Below, piece by piece: positions 17,942 to 24,390 of a stretch of DNA of 47,994 bases. Position numbers and translations under genes: made by a program. Below the pieces are notes generated by a model. The model saw nothing but the letters and a program-made list of their open reading frames with translations, did no database searches and was not told where the DNA came from. Positions within the stretch are counted from its first letter, which is position 1; every line of letters starts with the position of its first letter. Source of the DNA: Sphingobacteriales bacterium (GTDB lineage Bacteria > Bacteroidota > Bacteroidia > Sphingobacteriales > Sphingobacteriaceae); the NCBI GenBank assembly GCA_013298995.1, contig JAAFJW010000004.1:1-47994 (forward strand). Direction: 5' to 3'.

Positions 17942-18214
17942 ATTTTTTTTGAGGCTTGCGTGTTGGTTGTGTTTTTTAGATTTTGCTATGTACTTTTGTA
18001 ATTGCGTTGGCAATTAAAGGGTAATCTTAAATTATAGATTTTTAAATACGGTATTCTTTAGCAATTTTTTTTATAAAAAAAATCCTAATATTTAACCTGC
18101 AAAGTAAGCAATAGTTTTAAAAGCTGCCAAAATGTTTTGGTTATTTTTAATACAAGTATCGGTTGTGGGTAGCGAATGAAAGCATAATTTTTTGCAGCAA
18201 AATACACTCTTCCC

Positions 18215-18281
18215 GTGTTTGGTGGCACACCAACTACTGACCAAATATATCTTTTAGTGTTTGGTGTGCCAACCACGGACA
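18215..18281. repeat. Two related TTGG..CCAA mini-palindromes
   Basis: GTGTTTGGTGGCACACCAAC at 18215 contains TTGGTG-GCA-CACCAA. GTGTTTGGTGTGCCAACCAC at 18257 contains TTGG-TGTG-CCAA with flanking GTG/CAC. They are direct repeats about 42 bp apart and each can fold into a small hairpin, in the style of REP elements. They abut repeat copy A. Confidence 0.6.
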
Positions 18282-18283
18282 AA

Positions 18284-18381
18284 GCAACCCGTAAAAAATA
18301 AATGCGTAATAAAATGTGCGTGTTGTTAATTATTTTAGCTAAGTTTAGTTTCGGATTGTAAATGCTGAAGTGCAGGGGTTT
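18284..18381 (+). repeat. Array repeat copy A
   Basis: First and left-truncated copy. It starts at GCAACCCGTAAAAAA and carries the shared core with TGTGCGTGTTGTTAATTA, TTAGCTAAGTTTAG and TTTCGGATTGTAAAT. It ends in the GCTGAAGTGCAGGGGTTT tail also found in copy C. The 5' palindrome seen in copies B to E is missing and is replaced by TTGG-type palindromes. Confidence 0.9.
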
Positions 18382-18420
18382 GGGCTGTAGAAATTAAGAA
18401 ACTAATTTTATAATTTTAAT

Positions 18421-18861
18421 ATGGTAATAAATATGAAATCGAATGCTTTAATTATTTTTTTTATAATACTTACACTGTTTTTTAACGGATTTTCTCAAGC
18501 ACAAACTTCGGAGCCAGAACACGAACTGATTAAAAAAAGGTTAAAAGCGTTTTACGTAAGTTATATTTCTGAAAGCGCAAAAGAGATTGTTAACATAAAA
18601 AAAATAGATGCAATCAAAATGAAATATATTACAGAAAAACTTTTAAAAAAAATAGATAAGGAAGAATTAGATTATGACCCAATTATAAATGCACAAGACT
18701 GTGATGTTCAATGGTTAAAAACATTGGAGATTATTAAGAGTTCGTCAACAACACAAATCTATATTGTTTCCTATACCGATGGTTATAGTAAAAGAAAAAA
18801 TAGTATAAAGTTGTTTATAACCAAAGAGTTTGGCAGTTTTAAAATAGCTAATATCTTGTAG
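18421..18861 (+). CDS. Secreted protein resembling DUF3828 family
   Basis: 146 residues with an N-terminal signal peptide that probably ends after FSQAQ. The start may be the ATG at 18421 or the one at 18433; the latter gives a more compact signal, MKSNALIIFF. The mature part is helical and charged, followed by a beta-rich end. The segment LDYDPIINAQDCD resembles the conserved core of DUF3828 proteins, which are exported and of unknown role. It lies alone between repeat copies A and B in the repeat orientation, 40 bp after copy A. Confidence 0.7.
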   Translation: MVINMKSNALIIFFIILTLFFNGFSQAQTSEPEHELIKKRLKAFYVSYISESAKEIVNIKKIDAIKMKYITEKLLKKIDKEELDYDPIINAQDCDVQWLKTLEIIKSSSTTQIYIVSYTDGYSKRKNSIKLFITKEFGSFKIANIL

Positions 18862-18910
18862 TGTCAGGCTCGCCCGCTGTTCCACTTTCCCCCAATAGAG
18901 CCGCATTTCC

Positions 18911-19064
18911 CCGCTGTTTCACTTATAACGCTCTTCGTGGTTTGCAACCTCGAAGCCCAAATAGTAGCGTTTGCAACCCGTAAAAAAAAATGCCTAATAA
19001 AATGTGCGTGTTGTTAATTATTTTAGCTAAGTTTAGTTTCGGATTGTAAATCCTGAATTGCAGG
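18911..19064 (+). repeat. Array repeat copy B
   Basis: Full-length copy. CCGCTGTTTCACTTATAACG leads into the hairpin CTTCGTGGTT-TGC-AACCTCGAAG (one T-T mismatch), then GTAGCGTTTGCAACCCG and the invariant core. Only in this copy is the last mini-palindrome perfect (GGATT-GTA-AATCC). It begins about 50 bp after the preceding gene's stop codon; a degenerate extra CCGCTGTTCCAC lies at about 18881. Confidence 0.92.
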
Positions 19065-19099
19065 TCGGGTAGTTCATAACACATCTAATATCATAAAAT

Positions 19100-20038
19100 A
19101 TGAAAGTCTTAATTTTTTGTTTACTATTCGTTATAAATTTATTTTATCAAACAAATGCCTGTAATCTTAATAAAGATTTACAGTTAAAAGATTCAATAAA
19201 AAATATTAAAGAAGTAAACATCTTCGGTAATTCACTTACAAAAGGATTGTTAGATATTAGTGCTTTTGATATTTATAAAGATACTTTATACCTCATTAAT
19301 ACCAATAAGGGGAAGCTAATTAAAGTCGATTTGAAAACAGGTAATATTTCTACGAACCCGAAACTTAATTTTATTTTAGAAAGCAAGTTAAAAAGCAAGG
19401 AGTTTGCAGGGAAAATCTCTGTTCAACCAAATGGTTATTACATAAGTTTTTTAAATAAGCTTTGTTTCATTACAAATGATGGTAAATTGGTTAAAGTTTA
19501 TAACAACACATATTTTATAAATGATTTCAATAAAATAAATGAAGATATTATTATCACATCTCAAAACTCAATTAACCTAATTAATACAAATGGTAAACTA
19601 TTATATAAGGTGCAGTTTGAATTATTTGATTCACAGTTTATAAGATATAATAATGGGATTTGTTACTCTCCAACTTCAGAAGATAATATTACAGAATTCC
19701 GAGTTTTAAATAATCATACCATTCAAACAAAAACATACCCACCAATAGACTTAACATTAAATATTAAAAATCCATATATAACTTATTCTGATGAAAACTA
19801 TTTTTTAGGATTCCCCTACAAGGATAGACGCAATATTTATATGTTTAAAAAAGGTATTAAAAGTAACGTTATACATAAAAAAATAGCTTTAAATGGATTA
19901 GATTTCACACCAAGTAATATAAAAATAGCTAAAGAAGAAGGTAACCCAAATTTTAGAATCGGATTTTGTAATGGTGTACATTATATAATTATACTTATGA
20001 ATGGTAAATTGAAAATAATGTCATTTACTTTTTCTTAA
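19100..20038 (+). CDS. Secreted protein of unknown function
   Basis: 312 residues with a cleavable signal peptide (MKVLIFCLLFVINLFYQTNA, cut near residue 20). The mature sequence consists of repeated short beta-strand patterns such as LYLINTNKGKLIKVDLKTGN and FITNDGKLVKVYN, which suggests a beta-propeller-like fold. No catalytic motif is recognised. Codon use is more AT-rich than in the flanking housekeeping genes, in keeping with acquired cargo. It sits alone between copies B and C, starting 36 bp after copy B. Confidence 0.65.
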   Translation: MKVLIFCLLFVINLFYQTNACNLNKDLQLKDSIKNIKEVNIFGNSLTKGLLDISAFDIYKDTLYLINTNKGKLIKVDLKTGNISTNPKLNFILESKLKSKEFAGKISVQPNGYYISFLNKLCFITNDGKLVKVYNNTYFINDFNKINEDIIITSQNSINLINTNGKLLYKVQFELFDSQFIRYNNGICYSPTSEDNITEFRVLNNHTIQTKTYPPIDLTLNIKNPYITYSDENYFLGFPYKDRRNIYMFKKGIKSNVIHKKIALNGLDFTPSNIKIAKEEGNPNFRIGFCNGVHYIIILMNGKLKIMSFTFS

Positions 20039-20095
20039 CCTGATTTATCCTTAGTATACCTACCGTGTACCCATAAGTATTTTTAATTTAATCAA

Positions 20096-20237
20096 ACGCT
20101 CTTCGTGGTTTGCAACCTCGAAGCGTAAATAGTAGCGTTTGCAACCCGTAAAAAAAAATGCCTAATAAAATGTGCGTGTTGTTAATTATTTTAGCTAAGT
20201 TTAGTTTCGGATTGTAAATGCTGAAGTGCAGGGGTTT
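20096..20237 (+). repeat. Array repeat copy C
   Basis: Has the CTTCGTGGTT/AACCTCGAAG hairpin, the GTAGCGTTTGCAACCCG box, the invariant core and the GCTGAAGTGCAGGGGTTT tail of copy A. The leading CCGCTGTTTCACTTATAA is absent. Its right end lies 5 bp from the stop codon of the YoeB-type toxin gene. Confidence 0.92.
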
Positions 20238-20242
20238 ATTAC

Positions 20243-20503
20243 TTACTTATAATGGAATTTGCAGGAAATAATTTTGATGTAATTGTTTTCCACTTTATAA
20301 ACCAAGCGGTGTTCGTCGGTAATTCTGCGAGACCAGTATCCAGCATAATCATATTTCAAAGCTTCGGGTTTTCCGGTACCCTCAAAAGGGGTTTTGGCGG
20401 TTTCTTTAACCAGTTTTCTGAGTTTCGCAAAAATTTGTCTGTTCTCGGTTTGCCAGTCATTGTACTGTTCAAAGGCAAATGGAGTAAACAGATAATCTCT
20501 CAT
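20243..20503 (-). CDS. YoeB/Txe-family mRNA interferase toxin
   Basis: 86 residues, typical for YoeB, a ribosome-dependent endoribonuclease that cuts mRNA in the A site. The residues matching the E. coli active site are all present, shifted by one: Glu47, Arg66, His84 and Tyr85, the last two in the terminal CKFHYK. The WSRRITDEHRLVYKV segment is the family signature. Its ATG overlaps the antitoxin stop by 4 bp (20500-20503), the usual coupled arrangement. It appears intact. Confidence 0.93.
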   Translation of the reverse strand: MRDYLFTPFAFEQYNDWQTENRQIFAKLRKLVKETAKTPFEGTGKPEALKYDYAGYWSRRITDEHRLVYKVENNYIKIISCKFHYK

Positions 20504-20724
20504 AAATCTTTATGTTTGATTAATATATGTTCGTTGTTTCTGTCCTGAGCTATAGATTTTTCGAGCATAGCCTTGTTTGCTGGGCTCGATAGCAGATAAG
20601 CCGTGGCATCCAATTCTTCTTCGACTGTGATGGTAATGGGCTTAGATTTGAAGGTAGCTTTAATGGCCTCCAAAATATCAGAGCTTGCTTCCTGTGCCGA
20701 TGCTAAATGATAGGTTGTGTACAT
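20500..20724 (-). CDS. YefM/Phd-type antitoxin
   Basis: 74 residues immediately upstream of the YoeB-type toxin and overlapping it by 4 bp. The N-terminal part would bind DNA and the C-terminal part would wrap the toxin. Primary sequence is divergent: PITITVEEELD would be the strand-helix element. The order antitoxin then toxin and the translational overlap give the call more weight than the sequence. It carries its own promoter presumably, since it reads opposite to the array repeats. Confidence 0.8.
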   Translation of the reverse strand: MYTTYHLASAQEASSDILEAIKATFKSKPITITVEEELDATAYLLSSPANKAMLEKSIAQDRNNEHILIKHKDL

Positions 20725-20862
20725 AAATATTTGTTTTAAAAAATGAGTATTTGCTATAATATTTTTGATTTAAAATCCTAAAATCATAGCATTTGTAAAA
20801 TTAGCTAAAATATTTTGGAGGAGCAAGTTTGTAAACGGCACAACCGTTGTGTGTATTCATCT

Positions 20863-21033
20863 CCCGCTGTTTCACTTATAACGCTCTTCGTGGTTTGCAA
20901 CCTCGAAGCCCAAATAGTAGCGTTTGCAACCCGTAAAAAAAAATGCCTAATAAAATGTGCGTGTTGTTAATTATTTTAGCTAAGTTTAGTTTCGGATTGT
21001 AAATTCTACGAAATTAGCTTCAGGGTTGCAAAT
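20863..21033 (+). repeat. Array repeat copy D
   Basis: Full-length copy with the CCCGCTGTTTCACTTATAAC lead, the CTTCG...CGAAG hairpin, the GTAG box and the invariant core. It differs at its end: TCTACGAAATTAGCTTCAGG followed by GTTGCAAAT, a tail shared with copy E and partly with F. Confidence 0.92.
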
Positions 21034-21129
21034 TCTATACAGCAGCTTTTAACTGATTGATTTGCAGATATAATTTTCCTATAAAAATTTTATAGGGAAA
21101 ATTGAGCCCCATTGGGCAAAATCTGAAGA
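21034..21129 (+). repeat. Direct repeat unit 1 before the pentapeptide gene
   Basis: Begins TCTATACAGCAGCTTTTAAC and ends with TTTATAGGGAAAATTG...AAATCTGAAGA. A second, longer and diverged version is found at 21220-21348. Confidence 0.8.
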
Positions 21130-21134
21130 ACCCT

Positions 21135-21198
21135 GTCACTCTGAACGATTGAAGAGTCTAAAATACGTTGATGAGACTCTTCAATCGTTCAGAGTGAC
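21135..21198. repeat. Perfect 25-bp inverted repeat (large hairpin)
   Basis: Arms 21135-21159 and 21174-21198 are exactly complementary, starting GTCACTCTGAACGATTGAAG and ending TTCAGAGTGAC, with a 14-nt loop. It sits between the two direct-repeat units. The GTCA(C/T)TCTGAACGA type sequence belongs to a class of palindromic repeats that I have met in many Bacteroidota genomes. It has no T-run, so a terminator role is unlikely. Confidence 0.9.
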
Positions 21199-21219
21199 AA
21201 GTGGTTTATTGTTTAATAA

Positions 21220-21348
21220 TCTATACAGAAGATTTTAACTGTTTGATTTACAGTTGCAATTTTTCTTGTAGAAATTCGCACAAGCTGCTGTTCTAAAACT
21301 TTTTATAGGGAAAATTGGAACTTATTGGGGGAAATCTGAAGAGTAGGT
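21220..21348 (+). repeat. Direct repeat unit 2 before the pentapeptide gene
   Basis: Begins TCTATACAGAAGATTTTAAC and ends TTTATAGGGAAAATTGGAAC...CTGAAGAGTAGG. Compared with unit 1 it has an extra ~30 bases in the middle. The end TGAAGAGTAGGT recurs at the right ends of copies E and F. Confidence 0.8.
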
Positions 21349-21365
21349 CTATTTTATTAATAAAG

Positions 21366-22373
21366 ATGACAAGACAAGAATTAGTTAAAAGGTGGAAAGA
21401 CTATGAAGGGGAGATTATTTTAAAAGAAATAATTAACTGTCTAAATATGAGAATTCCACTATCGTCCGTTAATGGCTTAAAAAAGCATCTAGGTCGTTGG
21501 GATCTTCGTGGGGCAAAGCTTTCAGAAATATCTGATGAACAAAAGATAGAAGCAGCTGGACATAAAGTTATTCAAAAGTTTGGTACTTTAAAAGTAAGAG
21601 ATAATGTTGTTGAGTCAGTTGATTTTTCGTTTTCAGATATAAGTTATTCATTTTGGCAAAAGTGCAGTATCTCAAACTGTTTATTTGAAGGGACAAAAGC
21701 TAAAGAATTGTGTATAATTGCATCTGATTTTCTGAACTGCTCCTTTAAAAAAACTAACCTATCCTATTCGTTTATGAATAAAAATATCGGAACCGACTCC
21801 GGGTCGTTTATTGCAGTTAGTTTTGAGGAAACGAATTTGTCTGAATGTATATTTTGTTTTCCGATAGTTAAGAATTGTCGATTTCAGGATTGTAATCTCA
21901 TAGCTACAAATTTTGATGGTAGCAGAATGGCGAATTGTCAATTTATAGGGGATGTAAATTCCCCTTGGTTTAGAGGCTATTCAACAACAGCTCAGAAATC
22001 TTTGTTAGGATTATTTAACAGAGTTGAACCTAAAAAGTATCCAAATGAAATGCAAAGTGTAGATTTTTCTAGGGCTAATTTAGTTGTAGTTTCTTTTTCT
22101 CATTCAATTGATTTATCTAGATGTATATTTCCAAGTAGCGAGGATTATATATTAATCAACGATCTTAAATATACAATGGAAAAGGTAAGATATATTATTG
22201 AATTAGAGTGGAAAGGCGAAGATAAAAGAAAGGGTTTGGAATTAATTGATAATCTCTACTTTAAAAAAGATAAACAAAATCAATTATTAGATATAATTGA
22301 TACTTTCCCTATCGCTTCTAGTGACGTTGAATTTGATAATAAATTTTTTAACCTAATCCGTTCCAATAATTAG
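21366..22373 (+). CDS. Pentapeptide-repeat protein
   Basis: 335 residues from the ATG at 21366; the open frame reaches back to a TTG at 21315 but that stretch lies in the repeat. The N-terminal ~70 residues are helical and charged. The middle, about 75-220, has repeated A/C-(D/N)-L/F-x-x units such as ISNCLFEGT, FLNCSFKKTNLSYS and FQDCNLIATNFDGS, expected to form a right-handed quadrilateral beta-helix. The last ~100 residues are helical again. Pentapeptide proteins range from gyrase protectors to effectors, so no activity is assigned. It is the sole gene between copies D and E. Confidence 0.82.
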   Translation: MTRQELVKRWKDYEGEIILKEIINCLNMRIPLSSVNGLKKHLGRWDLRGAKLSEISDEQKIEAAGHKVIQKFGTLKVRDNVVESVDFSFSDISYSFWQKCSISNCLFEGTKAKELCIIASDFLNCSFKKTNLSYSFMNKNIGTDSGSFIAVSFEETNLSECIFCFPIVKNCRFQDCNLIATNFDGSRMANCQFIGDVNSPWFRGYSTTAQKSLLGLFNRVEPKKYPNEMQSVDFSRANLVVVSFSHSIDLSRCIFPSSEDYILINDLKYTMEKVRYIIELEWKGEDKRKGLELIDNLYFKKDKQNQLLDIIDTFPIASSDVEFDNKFFNLIRSNN

Positions 22374-22390
22374 TGTTGAAAAACTCTTAC

Positions 22391-22568
22391 TTGTTTCACT
22401 TATAACGATCTTCGTGGTTTGCAACCTCGAAGCGTAAATAGTAGGGTTTGCAACCCGTAAAAAAATGCCTAATAAAATGTGCGTGTTGTTAATTATTTTA
22501 GCTAAGTTTAGTTTCGAATTGTAAATTCTACGAAATCAGCTTCAGGGTTGCAAACCTGAAGAGTAGGT
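22391..22568 (+). repeat. Array repeat copy E
   Basis: Full copy with small differences: GATCTTCG for GCTCTTCG, GTAGGGTTTGCAACCCG (so GGGTT-TGC-AACCC becomes a perfect palindrome), a shortened A-run and TTCGAATTG in place of TTCGGATTG. Its tail contains CTTCAGG-GTTGCAAA-CCTGAAG, a perfect 7-bp stem, followed by AGTAGG. It starts 18 bp after the pentapeptide gene. Confidence 0.92.
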
Positions 22569-22624
22569 ATTTACCTATTATTAATTCTAATAGAAGTACA
22601 TCATTTAGTTCAACACGATAATTT

Positions 22625-23134
22625 ATGAAAAATATACTTTTAATATTTAGCCTTTTAGCTTTTATAGCTTGCGATAATAAACATAAAAAAAACAAAGCTA
22701 ATCCACCCTTGAACAAAGTAGGAGAAACGAGGATAAGTAATAGTGAAACTTTAAAAGTTACCACACCTGTACAAAAAAAACAGTTTTATTTTGTTTATGA
22801 AAACGACACTCTTTTGCAAAAGCTAGTTATAAAATCACTTAACACTAAGCTTCTTGAATTTTCTTTAACATCTACCAATAAATCAAAAAATAAAACTTTT
22901 AACATCGAAGGTGTTGCAAAAGCTAAAAACACCTCTGATCTTGAAATTGATGAAGATGAGGATGGGAATGCTTACCCCGCTCAAGTCTATATCTTTGAGA
23001 AAGATTGTTGGTTGTCATTCCGTATTGATATGGAATCAAAAGATAAAATCCGTATTGTTGAAGCAGATTGTGATAAATTTCACAATGAGAGCTGTCTTTT
23101 CGGCTCTATAGGTGTTTTAAGACTTCTGAAGTAG
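22625..23134 (+). CDS. Lipoprotein of unknown function
   Basis: 169 residues. MKNILLIFSLLAFIAC is a lipoprotein signal with the lipidated Cys at 16, followed by a Lys/Asn-rich linker. The folded part, about 50-169, is predicted beta-rich with an acidic DLEIDEDEDGNAYPAQ loop that might bind a cation, and it ends with paired Cys in EADCDKFHNESC. No family is recognised. It starts 56 bp after copy E and shares a cassette interval with the following minus-strand toxin-antitoxin module. Confidence 0.65.
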   Translation: MKNILLIFSLLAFIACDNKHKKNKANPPLNKVGETRISNSETLKVTTPVQKKQFYFVYENDTLLQKLVIKSLNTKLLEFSLTSTNKSKNKTFNIEGVAKAKNTSDLEIDEDEDGNAYPAQVYIFEKDCWLSFRIDMESKDKIRIVEADCDKFHNESCLFGSIGVLRLLK

Positions 23135-23146
23135 CCACGTTTTTCC

Positions 23147-23214
23147 TTAGTCTTTTAGCCAAGGCTTTAGCGTTTGGGACTAAGGATTGGCAAATGCAAG
23201 AAGGGTTTCAAACC
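23147..23214. repeat. Degenerate palindromic repeats between lipoprotein and toxin module
   Basis: CCTTAGTC (about 23150) and GACTAAGG (about 23179) form an 8-bp inverted repeat. Next come GGATTGGCAAATGC and GGGTTTCAAACC, which resemble the mini-palindromes at the right end of copies A and C. This may be a decayed seventh array element; the invariant core is absent. Confidence 0.4.
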
Positions 23215-23250
23215 TATAAAAACGCAATAAATATTTATTAAGAGAACTAA

Positions 23251-23589
23251 TTACAAGTCTAGTACTTTTATAACCGCATCTTTAATTTCATTGAGCGTAA
23301 AGGTATCAATGTAGCCCAGTTTTTTAGTGAGGCGTTCTTGGGATAGCGAGCGAATTTGAAAACAATCGGCAGCGGAATTTTTGGAAAGCCCATTGGAGAT
23401 GTTGGGTTCAATTTTAACCATCCAAGGAGCGATATCGTATCGGTCTTTCCAGTCGGTAATGGGTACAATAATTTTTAGTGGAAGTTTTCCCAGCCTATCA
23501 TCATTTATTATAATGGCAGGTCTTTTTTTCTGTATTTCAGCACCTTTTGTGGGGTCAAGGTCAACCAACCAAATTTCACTTTGCTTCAT
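23251..23589 (-). CDS. PemK/MazF-family endoribonuclease toxin
   Basis: 112 residues from the ATG at 23589, chosen because MKQSEIWLVDLDPTKGAEI is the family's first beta-strand and loop; the frame upstream has only a non-standard start. KKRPAIIIND and IIVPITDW are the following conserved strands, and the QIRSLSQERL segment matches the PemK/MazF signature before the last helix. The family cleaves single-stranded RNA at short specific sites. The gene overlaps the preceding small antitoxin gene by 14 bp and appears intact. Confidence 0.9.
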   Translation of the reverse strand: MKQSEIWLVDLDPTKGAEIQKKRPAIIINDDRLGKLPLKIIVPITDWKDRYDIAPWMVKIEPNISNGLSKNSAADCFQIRSLSQERLTKKLGYIDTFTLNEIKDAVIKVLDL

Positions 23590-23788
23590 AGAAATGTTCA
23601 AAATCAAGTGAAGTAAAAGCGGTTAATTCCTTATCGTTTTTATAATCGCTGTAAAGTGCGTTGGCTGCAAATTCCAGTTGGTGGCTGGTTTCCTCTTTTT
23701 TAATGGATTTGATGGTTTCTTCAACCACATAAAACTTTTTGTTGAGGGGTAATCGTTGTATTTCCTGTATTATCTCTAATGTTTGCAT
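23576..23788 (-). CDS. Small antitoxin paired with PemK-like toxin
   Basis: 70 residues, acidic and largely helical, without a recognisable MazE or AbrB domain. QTLEIIQEIQRLPLNKKFYV resembles the opening of Bacteroidota addiction-module proteins that accompany PemK-like toxins. It overlaps the toxin start by 14 bp and begins 12 bp after an XRE-type regulator. Since it seems to lack its own DNA-binding domain, the adjacent regulator could supply the repressor function; this is inference. Confidence 0.7.
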   Translation of the reverse strand: MQTLEIIQEIQRLPLNKKFYVVEETIKSIKKEETSHQLEFAANALYSDYKNDKELTAFTSLDFEHFYEAK

Positions 23789-23800
23789 ATTTTGTAATAT

Positions 23801-24163
23801 TTAATGGGCTAAACTTAGGGCATTTGTAAGGGTATCTTTCAAACGTTTTTTAGTGATGGCCATATCAATAATGTTGAAGATAGATTTTTTTTCTATTTCT
23901 TCCAAATGGTCGAGCTGTTGTATTTTTTCGACTATATTTTTATCGTAGGAGTTGATATCCAAGGGCTGTTCTTTGCCAAAAAGTTCGGCAACATCTATGC
24001 CTAAAGTTTCGGCAATTTTTTCGAGAGAAGATAAGGTAGGCTCTACTTTTCCACCTTCTATGCGACTGTATTGCGCTTGGTCTATCCCAATGCTTAAAGC
24101 TACCTCTTTTTGTGAAAGGCTTTTGGTACTCCTAAGTTGCTTTATTTTGTCGCTTATGTTCAT
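23801..24163 (-). CDS. XRE-family helix-turn-helix regulator
   Basis: 120 residues. Residues 1-63 form a Cro/C1-type helix-turn-helix, with LSQKEVALSIGIDQAQYSRIE as the helix-turn-helix region and the AETLGIDVAELF third-helix signature. The rest is a helical, charged tail that may mediate dimerisation. It is the first gene of a three-gene minus-strand unit with the antitoxin and the PemK-like toxin, and probably controls that unit. Confidence 0.85.
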   Translation of the reverse strand: MNISDKIKQLRSTKSLSQKEVALSIGIDQAQYSRIEGGKVEPTLSSLEKIAETLGIDVAELFGKEQPLDINSYDKNIVEKIQQLDHLEEIEKKSIFNIIDMAITKKRLKDTLTNALSLAH

Positions 24164-24250
24164 ACTATATGATTTTTAACTAAACAAACTTAGTTATTTA
24201 TGCGGTTAGGTGCAATTATTAAATTCTTTATTAAAAATAACTATGTTGTA

Positions 24251-24390
24251 TAAACCTCGAATCCCAAATCGTAGCGTTTGCAACCCGTAAAAAAATGCCT
24301 AATAAAATGTGCGTGTTGTTAATTATTGTTTAGTTTCGGATTGTAAATTCTACGAAATTAGCCTCAAGATTGTAAATCATGAAGAGTAGG
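24251..24390 (+). repeat. Array repeat copy F (internally deleted)
   Basis: Last copy. The first half of the 5' hairpin is missing (only AACCTCGAATCC remains) and about 8 bp around TTAGCTAAG are deleted, so TTAATTATT runs directly into GTTTAGTTTCGG. The tail TCTACGAAATTAGC is shared with copy D, and the final TGAAGAGTAGG with copy E and direct-repeat unit 2. Confidence 0.88.

Larger units (their letters stand above)
17942..18420. other. Gene-free left border of the accessory region
   Basis: 479 bases without a convincing gene. A short minus-strand open frame (18085-18282) is largely made of palindromic repeats and looks spurious. The interval holds two TTGG-type palindromes and repeat copy A, and marks the change from housekeeping operons to the cassette-like array. 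Confidence 0.6.
20725..21365. other. Gene-free, repeat-dense segment
   Basis: 641 bases with no gene. In order: about 138 bases ahead of the antitoxin, including a small AACGG-CACAA-CCGTT palindrome; repeat copy D; a first direct-repeat unit; a 25-bp perfect inverted repeat; and a second direct-repeat unit that runs up to the pentapeptide gene. Confidence 0.7.

Noticed and set aside
18085-18282. 65-residue minus-strand open frame with SVVGTPNT-type sequence
   Set aside because: Most of it is the translation of two TTGG palindromes, with no signal, domain or regulatory context. It is best explained as a reading of repeats.
18911-19064. Canonical integron attC site
   Set aside because: I looked for RYYYAAC at the left and GTTRRRY at the right of each copy and found no matching pair, and no intI gene is in the window. 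The array resemblance is therefore kept only as a hypothesis.
22528-22764. Minus-strand 78-residue hydrophobic open frame
   Set aside because: It overlaps the start of the lipoprotein gene and repeat copy E; the hydrophobicity is the antisense of an AT-rich signal peptide.
18284-24390. CRISPR array
   Set aside because: The repeats are 100-180 bp and the intervals of 40 to over 1600 bp contain genes. There is no regular short repeat-spacer pattern and no cas gene.
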